In this document: piece by piece, positions 1-6,701 of the stretch
How positions within the stretch are numbered: the stretch's first letter is position 1
How the letters are laid out: every line of letters begins with the position of its first letter
NCBI GenBank assembly: GCA_030607835.1
Contig: JAUWJE010000023.1
Coordinates: 1-13,020 of the forward strand
Length of the DNA: 13,020 bases
DNA from: Candidatus Fermentibacterota bacterium
GTDB taxonomy: Bacteria > Fermentibacterota > Fermentibacteria > Fermentibacterales > JCC-6
Direction of reading: 5' to 3'
Position numbers and translations under genes: made by a program
Notes under the pieces: generated by a model
What the model was told of the DNA's origin: nothing
Seen by the model: only the letters and a program-made list of their open reading frames with translations
The model's database searches: none

Positions 1-318
1 CCAGCAACAATAAACGGTGTATTCTATGATCTGAATTTCATTGAATTGAATAGATTCTCTTTTTTGAGACAGGTCGAGGTTTTTTACATTATACGCATAT
101 ATTGAAGCTATTGTTTTAAGCCTCTCCCCCCCTCCTGTTTTAATTATGTTTGTTATACATCCATAACGTCAAGAGACTAGAATCAAATTATTAATAAAAG
201 AGAAGAGAAGATAGTATGATTGAAAAGACAATTGCGGCTCTAAGGGAGGTTTACCTGTTTTGTACACGACTATATTACAGTATACTTAAACAGAATCATC
301 CTTCTGACACCTCCTAAT
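1..318. other. AT-rich intergenic region, no convincing gene
   Basis: This stretch lies beyond the stop of the minus-strand nitroreductase operon. It is clearly more AT-rich than the coding part of the window. Plus-strand frame 1 is open from the window edge to a TGA at 103-105, which could be the tail of a gene lying to the left but shows no recognisable motif. A run of seven C lies at 126-132. A 33-codon plus-strand ORF (216-317) is preceded by a purine-rich stretch but resembles nothing I know. On the minus strand a perfect Shine-Dalgarno core at 308-315 precedes only a 9-codon ORF. I see no strong rho-independent terminator for the nitroreductase operon here. Confidence 0.6.
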
Positions 319-1119
319 TTAGAGAGTCATGACAACCATGTAATCCCTTGGGGGAGCTTTCCATAAGGGAATCATTTCAGGATACCCCATACATAGAACT
401 GCCGTTAGTCTTGTTCCCTTTGTATCGCTGGAATGCCATGAGGGTATCAATGGATAGAGTTTTTCAGCTATACCGTTCCATAATGTGCCTAAGCCAAGCG
501 TAACAGCGTTGTGCATAACTGTTGTGGCGGCAATAATTCCATCCGTTCTGCCCGTTATGTTTCTCTTTGGTACATGGAAGAACAGCACGACAGGCGCCTT
601 ACGGAAGATGATATCATCTCCATGGCGGAGTTTTCTCAAGTATGCCGATCTTCCGGTCAGCTTACCGATCAGAAACGATATTCCGGTGTAACCAAGTATT
701 TTCAATAACTTTTTCACCGGTCTGAGGAGTTCTTCTACCGCTTCGGATCCTCGAACAACCCGGACAGTGATCCACTGGCTGTTCACGCCGGTGGGAGATT
801 GAGAAATTACAGAAAGTACTATATCTATCTCTTCTTTCGATGGGGTTTTAGTCGAGAAGTGTCTTACAGATCGCCTTGCTTCAAGCAGGGAAAGATATCT
901 CTCTGAAGAGCATATATCTTTGGGGTCAGGAACACGGTCAAATCCGAAACAGTTCGCAGGACAGTACACACCGCAATGCCCGCAGGCGATACATTTCTCA
1001 ATTTCAAAGAACGGACAGCCATCCTGGATTTCAATTACGTCTGAAGGGCATACTTTCTCACAGATTCCACATCCGGTACATTCAGCTTTATCAAATGACC
1101 GTTCAGGGGAGAATCTCAA
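319..1119 (-). CDS. Ferredoxin-nitroreductase fusion flavoprotein
   Basis: A 266-residue protein joining an N-terminal 2[4Fe-4S] ferredoxin domain to an FMN-dependent nitroreductase-family domain. The two cluster motifs CxxCxxCxxxCP are visible at Cys14/17/20/24 and Cys43/46/49/53. The nitroreductase part begins near residue 80 with an RRSxRxF motif (about 83-88), followed by SPTGxNSQ (about 108-115), both of which contribute to the flavin site in this family. It presumably passes electrons from an iron-sulfur donor to FMN and on to an unknown acceptor; the substrate cannot be read from sequence. It is cytoplasmic, with no signal peptide. The start is the TTG at 1119: AAAGGAGG at 1126-1133 sits 6 nt upstream, whereas the in-frame TTG at 1125 directly abuts the SD with no spacer. 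The gene overlaps the end of the Ig-domain lipoprotein by 17 nt and is last in the operon. Confidence 0.88.
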   Translation of the reverse strand: MRFSPERSFDKAECTGCGICEKVCPSDVIEIQDGCPFFEIEKCIACGHCGVYCPANCFGFDRVPDPKDICSSERYLSLLEARRSVRHFSTKTPSKEEIDIVLSVISQSPTGVNSQWITVRVVRGSEAVEELLRPVKKLLKILGYTGISFLIGKLTGRSAYLRKLRHGDDIIFRKAPVVLFFHVPKRNITGRTDGIIAATTVMHNAVTLGLGTLWNGIAEKLYPLIPSWHSSDTKGTRLTAVLCMGYPEMIPLWKAPPRDYMVVMTL

Positions 1120-2734
1120 TATCAACCTCCTTTGTTATCACACCCGGTCGGACAAGAACTACTCCAGGATATGTGCCATAAGGTTCCATGGGACTCCATG
1201 TTCCATTACCATCGCTATCGATAAATGCTGCTACCGTATAACGTCCTGCCGGTATTTCATCAACTCTATACTGCCCCGGTTGAATTATCGAGTAGATTAC
1301 GCTCTCATCACTACTTCCGCCAGTTCTGCTTATCTGAACCAGTAGTGTTGGAACGCTTGTACCGGAGATATCACCCTCTATTGAACCCGGTTCATCTCCC
1401 CACGCAGTTGAGAATGACCATGAGAAAGAGGAGAGCAGAGTATCACCCCATAAAGTTGATATTCCTGGAAGCAACGTAAAGCGATACTGCTGTTCACCTA
1501 TGAGCTGATCATCAGGGATGAATTCGAACGACCTTCCATCTATTTCATTTAATGTACCCTGTATTAATGTGCTATCTGATACTCTGCTCAGAGTAAGTTT
1601 GTTCTTCAGAGAATCAATATCAACCCAGAAATTGAAGGATATGCTGTATGGCCCTGCAGGATTTACATTTTCACCTCCTGGAGCTGGATAATAGGATCGA
1701 AGTCTCAGGCTGTCTGCGGGAAGTGAATCAATCCCGAAGAAAGTCATGGAGTCCGGTTCGGAAGAATTCAGCATTAGATCCTCAATGCCGGAAGTGTAGA
1801 CTGTGATTTCCCCTGTCGGGATTACATCAGTTTCGAGAGTAACGATTTCTCCGGAATATCCGCTCTGCAGCCAGAAACCATGCAGATCAATATTGCTGCC
1901 TGATGTGTCCTGCAGTGTCACCTGCCCTTTGCTGAAAGACGAAAACGATACTTCTTCGTTAAACGAGATCTGAAGATGATAGCGATCAAGTGCTTCCACT
2001 TCAGTGATGATGGGTCCAACTGTATCAATAACGGTCAGTATAGCTTCAATATTGAGAATCTCACCCTCCTGCAGATAAACGAGAGTGTCAATACCTGCTT
2101 CCTGTTCAGAATTCCACTCAAACGACCGGTCAGGATCTTCATAACAGAGAATTCCATAATATCCCTCTTCAAGCCATTGTACGTCAGCTGTCCCTACTGA
2201 GTCGGCAACGGTTCTCCGCACAAGTAAAGAGTCTCCGGTTGAATCGGACAGATACCTGTAAAGTTCAATCAGAGTCCTGCGGGCAATATTGCCTCCACCC
2301 TGTCTGATCATTGATAGATGAATCAATCCAGTGGGAAGCGAATCAGCTCCACTGTACGCAAGATCTACGGGAATTCCGGTACGGTTACCTCTTCTATCCT
2401 GTATTTCAGGTGGCAGATGGATTACCAGGGGGATGTCTCCCGGAACTGATTCAAGCTCTATTTCAATTCTGGAACCATGGATACCCAGACTGTAATTCAT
2501 CTGTGGATAAAGGTATATCGCAACTGATGCATCATCGAGCCTCTCACTCCATTCGATACTTATTTTCTTAAGATCAGGATATCCCGCTCCTGGGAGAGGT
2601 TCTATGGAAATAATCTCTGGTGGGGTTTCATCCTCCGGACCACCTCCCGGAGCTGCCATTCTTGCGCAGGACGCAAGAATTAGCAGAAATAAAACCAGGA
2701 TGCATGATTTCACTATCTCCAGGAATTTGGGCAT
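1103..2734 (-). CDS. Lipoprotein with SbsA/Big_5-type Ig-like domains
   Basis: A 543-residue predicted surface or periplasmic lipoprotein. The N-terminus has a short basic segment, a hydrophobic core (CILVLFLLIL) and a lipobox LASC with the acylated Cys at position 23. A Gly/Pro-rich tether follows, then TPPEIISIEP, the usual entry to a Big_5 (SbsA Ig-like) domain. At least two further Ig-like segments can be seen, at roughly residues 235-335 and 345-445. The C-terminus resembles a carboxypeptidase-regulatory-like beta domain ending in DSDGNG (a DxDxNG Ca-binding-like loop), about 60 residues before the end. Its precise function is unknown; such proteins are common in Bacteroidetes and related phyla. 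The start is the ATG at 2734, with GAGGATTAGGAG just upstream, rather than the GTG at 2749, which has no SD. It starts 4 nt after the stop of the HTH-TPR gene and overlaps the nitroreductase at its 3' end. Confidence 0.82.
   Translation of the reverse strand: MPKFLEIVKSCILVLFLLILASCARMAAPGGGPEDETPPEIISIEPLPGAGYPDLKKISIEWSERLDDASVAIYLYPQMNYSLGIHGSRIEIELESVPGDIPLVIHLPPEIQDRRGNRTGIPVDLAYSGADSLPTGLIHLSMIRQGGGNIARRTLIELYRYLSDSTGDSLLVRRTVADSVGTADVQWLEEGYYGILCYEDPDRSFEWNSEQEAGIDTLVYLQEGEILNIEAILTVIDTVGPIITEVEALDRYHLQISFNEEVSFSSFSKGQVTLQDTSGSNIDLHGFWLQSGYSGEIVTLETDVIPTGEITVYTSGIEDLMLNSSEPDSMTFFGIDSLPADSLRLRSYYPAPGGENVNPAGPYSISFNFWVDIDSLKNKLTLSRVSDSTLIQGTLNEIDGRSFEFIPDDQLIGEQQYRFTLLPGISTLWGDTLLSSFSWSFSTAWGDEPGSIEGDISGTSVPTLLVQISRTGGSSDESVIYSIIQPGQYRVDEIPAGRYTVAAFIDSDGNGTWSPMEPYGTYPGVVLVRPGVITKEVDIEILP
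1126..1133 (-). promoter_or_regulatory. Shine-Dalgarno site deciding the nitroreductase start
   Basis: AAAGGAGG on the minus strand lies inside the 3' end of the lipoprotein gene. A 6-nt spacer leads to TTG 1119, which favours that codon over the TTG at 1125 that touches the SD. Confidence 0.75.
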
Positions 2735-2738
2735 GCTC

Positions 2739-3896
2739 CTAATCCTCACTGAATCGTTTTCGAAGTAAACCCGATCTTTTGTAGAAAGTGGATGCTTCAG
2801 TATTCCTTTTTAGCTTTTCAAGCACAATCGCGAATTCCACAAGGTAATCCGGATCATCCGGCACAAGTTCAAGTGCAATCCTCAAATAGTTCTCAGCACT
2901 TGTAAGATCTCCTGTCAGATTACCGCATCTGCCAAGATAAAAATAGGCAGGAGCGTAATCAGGATTGTTTTCAACGACTATCTCAAGAAGATCGATTGCG
3001 CGCTCATACAAACCCCTTCGAAGCATGGATACTCCTCTCAGAAGCATTATGTCTATTTCTGTTGCACCGGCTTCTCTTGCGCTCGCTTCCCTCTCATCTT
3101 CCCGCATTGAACCCACTTTACGTAAAAGTTCTCTGATTTGTGCCGTTCGGATGCTGGGACTAACCTTATCCTGTGAATCAGATTTTGGTTTATCCTCTTG
3201 AGTATGCACCTCACTTCCATTTGAAACATTATTTTCAGACATCAATTCCTCAAGGTCAGGACTTGTTTCCTTCTTCTCCTTCTTCTTTCCATCTACGAAA
3301 AGAGCCATCTGCCTTCCGGTTAACTTACTTCCGATAAGATGAGAGAACATTGTCATCTGCTTTTTCGAATCAATAATTCTAACCAGAGGCCGCAATTGAA
3401 ATTCACTTATTTCATCAGTGAGAAGGAGTTTCCTTCGCATTTCGGAGGGAAGTTTGATCAGATTGAGAATCTGTGTTATTCGGGCTCTTGAATAGCCAAG
3501 CAGTTCTGAAAGTCGGCTCCTGTTCTCGCATAATCCGTTTCTGAGTAGTCCATCGAAGAGGAGAGCTTCTTCAGTGCAATTAATTATTGATTCATGCGCC
3601 AGGGGGATATGCACATTACTTAGGACAACAAGCGCTTTAATTGAAAGGGGTCTCTTTGCAAGCATCCGCCAGAAACTTCTATGATGAGCGAGCAGAGTAT
3701 ATCTCATGGACGCATTTTCTTCATCAGTTTCTTCGAAATCCTGCTCCTCTATAAGAATTGGCGGAACATATGGTTCCTTCTGATGGAATTCCAGGTCCCA
3801 TTCGTCAGGAGGATCCATGAAACCAATCTGTTCCAGTTTTATCTCCTCAAGCAACATGTGCTCCAGCACTTCCCCGGATTCCCTCTTCTTTTCCAT
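2739..3896 (-). CDS. ParB/KorB-type HTH protein with C-terminal TPR repeats
   Basis: A 385-residue protein that I do not recognise as a named family. An acidic N-terminal region (about 1-65) contains a proline-rich patch. Residues about 105-200 resemble the DNA-binding core of ParB-like proteins: a helix-turn-helix with LSELLGYSRARITQILNLIK (about 130-149) followed by LPSEMRRKLL and an IS-x-FQLRPLVRI helix. The N-terminal ParB CTP-binding GERR motif is absent, so it is not a canonical segregation ParB. A charged low-complexity linker spans about 203-250. Residues about 282-375 hold two to three TPR-like helix pairs (the NPDYAPAYFYLGR type). A DNA-binding or scaffolding role is inferred. The start chosen is ATG 3896, preceded by GGGGGA at 3902-3907 and overlapping the miaA stop as TGATG; GTG 3899 is an alternative. 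There is no signal peptide. Confidence 0.72.
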   Translation of the reverse strand: MEKKRESGEVLEHMLLEEIKLEQIGFMDPPDEWDLEFHQKEPYVPPILIEEQDFEETDEENASMRYTLLAHHRSFWRMLAKRPLSIKALVVLSNVHIPLAHESIINCTEEALLFDGLLRNGLCENRSRLSELLGYSRARITQILNLIKLPSEMRRKLLLTDEISEFQLRPLVRIIDSKKQMTMFSHLIGSKLTGRQMALFVDGKKKEKKETSPDLEELMSENNVSNGSEVHTQEDKPKSDSQDKVSPSIRTAQIRELLRKVGSMREDEREASAREAGATEIDIMLLRGVSMLRRGLYERAIDLLEIVVENNPDYAPAYFYLGRCGNLTGDLTSAENYLRIALELVPDDPDYLVEFAIVLEKLKRNTEASTFYKRSGLLRKRFSED

Positions 3897-4813
3897 CACA
3901 ATCCCCCTTCAGCAAACAGGAATTCATCAATCAAATCCGGATCATCTTCCATCCAGTTTATTCCTTCGATTCTTTTTAACATATTCTTCTGTCTTCGGAT
4001 CAGGCGCCATGTATTAATGGAAATGGCTTCAACAATCTCATCTTCTGTAGAAATACTGCCATCCAGAAATGCGAGTACTTCACTGTATCCAATTGTCCGG
4101 CTTAGAGCACTGTTCCTTCCCCATCCGGCACTCAACAAAGTTTCCACTTCATCGATCAGCCCGGCATCCAGCATTTTCATCGCTCTCATCCGGATTCTCC
4201 GTCTGTGTTCATCCCGGGGAATAGAAATACCTGCTATAAGATACTTTTTCCTTTCAGAGGGATCTCCACCCTTCCTGAAGGTTGATGGAGGTTTTCCACT
4301 CTGGAAATAAATCTCCAGGGCTCTCTCCTGTCTTCTCTTATCGGTTTCTCCAATTTTATCCGCAAGTCCGGGATCAACTCGATGTAGAATCTCATTGAGG
4401 ATACCAGGTCTCTCATTCTCCATTAATTTCAAACCTTCTCTGATCCCATCACACCTTGGCGGCATCTCATCAAGAGAACCTGTCAGAGCAAGGATATACA
4501 GCGCAGTTCCACCTGCTATTACCGGAACTGATCCTCTATTCTCTATCTGAATAATCAGTTCCTTTGCCCTGTCGACGAACTTTCCAGCTGAGAAAACCTC
4601 ATCCGGATCGATCTGATCCAGCAAATGATGCGTAAGCTGAGATTGCTCCTCAAGTGATGGTTTAGCAGTCCCAATATCCATTCCTCTGTAAACCTGTCTT
4701 GAATCCGCGTTAATGATCTCAATGCTGTGCCTGTTCGAGAGTTCCAACAGTATCCTGGTTTTCCCGGAAGCTGTACACCCTGTCAGAACGGGGGTTAAAG
4801 GATTATCTGCCAA
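3896..4813 (-). CDS. miaA: tRNA dimethylallyltransferase (MiaA)
   Basis: A 305-residue enzyme that transfers a dimethylallyl group from DMAPP to N6 of A37 in tRNAs reading UNN codons. The P-loop GCTASGKT is at residues 12-19, the D-SRQVYRGMDIGTAKP motif begins at about 37, GGTALY lies near 101, and IGYSEV lies near 241. The length fits the family. The C-terminal TRRYAKRQxTWF-like motif is degenerate here (TWRLIRRQKNML, about 268-279), so the basic residues remain but the usual aromatic pair is missing. The start is TTG 4813, with a perfect GGAGG at 4820-4824 and a 6-nt spacer. An upstream ATG at 4942 is open in frame but would add 43 residues lying wholly within mutL and unlike the family. 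It overlaps the mutL stop by 11 nt and touches the HTH-TPR gene, indicating translational coupling. Confidence 0.95.
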   Translation of the reverse strand: MADNPLTPVLTGCTASGKTRILLELSNRHSIEIINADSRQVYRGMDIGTAKPSLEEQSQLTHHLLDQIDPDEVFSAGKFVDRAKELIIQIENRGSVPVIAGGTALYILALTGSLDEMPPRCDGIREGLKLMENERPGILNEILHRVDPGLADKIGETDKRRQERALEIYFQSGKPPSTFRKGGDPSERKKYLIAGISIPRDEHRRRIRMRAMKMLDAGLIDEVETLLSAGWGRNSALSRTIGYSEVLAFLDGSISTEDEIVEAISINTWRLIRRQKNMLKRIEGINWMEDDPDLIDEFLFAEGGL

Positions 4814-6488
4814 ATCTTTCCTCCAGGTCTTCAAAGGAAATCTCGATAAGTGTAGGCCTGCCGTGAGGGCAGTGAAAGGGATCGGATGTTGAAAACAGCT
4901 GATCAACAAGATGCCTTGTCTCAACTGCGGAGAGTGAATCACCGAACTTTACAGCTCCCGCGCAGGCCGCGGCCGCCGCAACACGCTCCCGCAGAGGCAT
5001 GTCCTCATTTTCGGGATTCTGGAGAGATTTAAGAATTTCCCGCAGGGCACTGATCCCGTGAAATGTGCCCGGGGGGACTGCGGTTAGAATGAGTGTATCA
5101 TCTTCAACATGATATTCAAAACCAGCTCTGTTTAAAACCGCTCTATAGTCTTCCAGATGGTCGAGTTCCTCCCCATCAAGCTTCACGTTCTCAGGCAGCA
5201 GCAAGTTCTGTTGACCGGATTCAGAGTCATTTATGATTGAATTCATCACTGTCTCAAAGAGAATTCGCTCGTGTGCCGCATGCTGATCAATGAGAGCGAT
5301 ACCAGTATCGGTAGATGTGACCAGGTATGCCTTTCCGATCTGTACAATCGGAAAGGTTGATTCGGACCTGTCATACGGTTCAGTCGGCAGGGGTGATTGA
5401 AGCTCCATAGCAGTTCTGAACAGATCCTCAGAGAGGGAAGCAGTCTTCCCAGAAGTGATTCCCGATCTGCGAAAGCTTGATCCTGCCGGTGACAGCATCT
5501 CCTTCTTTCGAGAATCCAGCAGACCACCAAGCGCTGATTCAACCGCTGATCTGACCGATGAAGGTTCTCTGAACCTGACTTCCCTTTTTGCCGGATGAAC
5601 ATTCACATCCACTTCAGACGGTGGAAGCGTAACACTGCAGAACAACAGCGGATATCCGGCAGGCCCCGCAAGCATGGAATCAAGTGGTCCGGATACCAGA
5701 CCTGTATAAACAAGTCTTCCATTTACAAGAATGTACTGGTGCGTTTTTCTGTTCCATCGATTATCCGGAAACCAGATCAGACTGACATCAGTTTCTCCGG
5801 AATTACCTTTTGATTCCACATGACGGTTCTCGCCAGGAATACCGTATCTTGAGCGTAGTCTATCTGGAATAGATTGCCCCGATGCCAGATAAAACAATTC
5901 CCTTCCGTTATGAATAAATCTGAATGAGACATCTGTTCTTGCCAGCGAGCAACCAGTGAGGTATTTCTCCACCCAGGATAGTTCAGTGGACTGTCTTCTT
6001 AGAAAACGTCTTCTTGCCGGTTGATTATAAAAAAGTCCTGAGGCGGTAATAGTTGTTCCCCTTGTTCTTGCAGCCGGAGAGACATCTCGGAGCTCCCCGC
6101 CTTCCATTCTCAACTTCCAGCCTTCAGAACCATCAGATGTAAGTATTGAGAAGTGAGTTACGGCTGCTATACTTGGAAGAGCTTCACCTCTGAACCCCAG
6201 GGTCATCAAACTGTCAAGATCAGTCCGTGAAGTGATTTTGCTGGTTGCATGCCGTTGTACAGACAAAAGAAGATCATGCCTGTTCATCCCTGAACCGTTA
6301 TCTCGAACGGTAATTGATTTTCTTCCACCCTGTTCCAGCTCAACTGTTATCTCAGTCGCTCCAGCGTCCAGCGCATTCTCAAGAAGCTCCTTGACAACAG
6401 AGGCGGGGCGCTCAACAACTTCACCGGCAGAGATAAGGTTGATAACGCTATCGCTGAGAACACGTATACTGTTTTGCAGACCTGGCAA
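4803..6488 (-). CDS. mutL: DNA mismatch repair protein MutL, endonuclease type
   Basis: A 561-residue GHKL ATPase that links mismatch recognition by MutS to strand incision. The ATPase motifs are visible: ELLENALDAGA (Glu and Asn near 37-38), DNGSGM (about 63-68) and TLGFRGEA (about 96-103). DVNVHPAKREVRF (about 294-306) ends the N-terminal domain, and a variable linker follows to about 375. The C-terminal domain has DQHAAHERILFE at about 401, matching the DQHA(x)2E(x)4E metal-binding endonuclease motif, plus an ACxxAVKxGD-like segment and CPHGRP near 540-545. This is the nicking form found in bacteria that lack MutH. The reading frame stays open upstream to 6590, but those codons are the tRNA-Leu gene. 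The likely start is TTG 6488, with AGAGG 6 nt upstream; no ATG is available before the conserved IRVLSDSVINLISAGEVVERP region. The 3' end overlaps miaA. Confidence 0.95.
   Translation of the reverse strand: MPGLQNSIRVLSDSVINLISAGEVVERPASVVKELLENALDAGATEITVELEQGGRKSITVRDNGSGMNRHDLLLSVQRHATSKITSRTDLDSLMTLGFRGEALPSIAAVTHFSILTSDGSEGWKLRMEGGELRDVSPAARTRGTTITASGLFYNQPARRRFLRRQSTELSWVEKYLTGCSLARTDVSFRFIHNGRELFYLASGQSIPDRLRSRYGIPGENRHVESKGNSGETDVSLIWFPDNRWNRKTHQYILVNGRLVYTGLVSGPLDSMLAGPAGYPLLFCSVTLPPSEVDVNVHPAKREVRFREPSSVRSAVESALGGLLDSRKKEMLSPAGSSFRRSGITSGKTASLSEDLFRTAMELQSPLPTEPYDRSESTFPIVQIGKAYLVTSTDTGIALIDQHAAHERILFETVMNSIINDSESGQQNLLLPENVKLDGEELDHLEDYRAVLNRAGFEYHVEDDTLILTAVPPGTFHGISALREILKSLQNPENEDMPLRERVAAAAACAGAVKFGDSLSAVETRHLVDQLFSTSDPFHCPHGRPTLIEISFEDLEERFGR
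4820..4824 (-). promoter_or_regulatory. Shine-Dalgarno site deciding the miaA start
   Basis: GGAGG on the minus strand, within the last codons of mutL, has a 6-nt spacer to TTG 4813. It supports a 305-residue MiaA rather than a longer version starting at 4942. Confidence 0.8.
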
Positions 6489-6494
6489 AGGTAT

Positions 6495-6500
6495 CCTCTC
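6495..6500 (-). promoter_or_regulatory. Probable ribosome binding site of mutL
   Basis: GAGAGG on the minus strand lies between the tRNA 3' end and TTG 6488, with a 6-nt spacer. It is the only SD-like sequence at a sensible distance before the conserved MutL N-terminus. Confidence 0.6.
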
Positions 6501-6508
6501 GGAAATAT

Positions 6509-6596
6509 TGGTGCCGGGAGAGGGACTTGAACCCTCACGCCCCAAAGGAGCAACGGATTTTAAGTCCGTTGTGTCTGCCAATTCCACCACCCCGGC
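6509..6596 (-). tRNA. tRNA-Leu(UAA), CCA encoded
   Basis: An 88-nt class II tRNA including the encoded CCA. The acceptor stem GCCGGGG pairs with TCCCGGC (one G-U at the last pair), the discriminator is A and the 3' CCA is genomic. The anticodon stem ACGGA/TCCGT encloses the loop CTTAAAA, giving anticodon UAA at 6560-6562. The long variable arm GCTCC-TTT-GGGGC is typical of tRNA-Leu. The T arm is GAGGG-TTCAAGT-CCCTC. A36-A37-A38 in the loop is the A-A-A signature recognised by MiaA, which is encoded two genes downstream. Only 20 nt separate the CCA from the mutL start and no terminator lies between, so mutL is probably transcribed through from the tRNA. Confidence 0.97.
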
Positions 6597-6630
6597 AACA
6601 ATGTCTGTTTGTTAACGCAGAATATAAGAA

Positions 6631-6659
6631 AGCATATATGGATAGGGTAGTACAAGCAA
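6631..6659 (-). promoter_or_regulatory. Candidate promoter for the tRNA-Leu-mutL operon
   Basis: On the minus strand TTGCTT (6654-6659) is followed after 17 nt by TATGCT (6631-6636), about 34 nt upstream of the tRNA 5' end. Spacing is ideal but the -10 matches consensus at only four of six bases. It is the best sigma70-like candidate in the 102-nt gap after the GNAT gene. Confidence 0.35.
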
Positions 6660-6663
6660 CTGA

Positions 6664-6701
6664 TGATTATCTGGAAATAAGTAATTTACCATGGATAATC
6701 A
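6664..6701. repeat. 8-bp perfect inverted repeat upstream of tRNA-Leu
   Basis: TGATTATC (6664-6671) and GATAATCA (6694-6701) are perfect inverted repeats 22 nt apart. Inside them TGG (6672-6674) can pair with CCA (6689-6691) across a 2-nt bulge, and the spacer also holds the small palindrome GTAA-T-TTAC (6681-6689). The right arm overlaps the GNAT stop codon, and the left arm lies just upstream of the candidate tRNA promoter. No T-run follows on the minus strand, so it is not a classical terminator; a protein-binding site or an RNA hairpin is possible. Confidence 0.5.

Noticed and set aside
1..105. An open plus-strand frame from the window edge to TGA 103-105, possibly the end of a gene.
   Set aside because: 34 codons without a stop in AT-rich DNA can occur by chance, and the peptide shows no motif; left as unannotated.
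126..132. A run of seven C as a possible phase-variable tract.
   Set aside because: No coding frame or well-placed promoter accompanies it, so there is nothing for slippage to switch.
216..317. A 33-codon plus-strand ORF starting at ATG 216 with a purine-rich upstream stretch.
   Set aside because: Too short to judge, with no recognisable motif and no clear promoter; ends 1 nt before the convergent nitroreductase stop. It could be real but I cannot support it.
3681..4310. A 209-codon plus-strand ORF.
   Set aside because: It lies antisense to miaA and the HTH-TPR gene, both well supported; it has no family motif and a biased composition expected of a shadow frame.
6489..6590. A 34-codon N-terminal extension of MutL starting at ATG 6590.
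   Set aside because: Most of these codons are the tRNA-Leu gene read in frame; the peptide is a typical tRNA translation artefact and is absent from MutL proteins.
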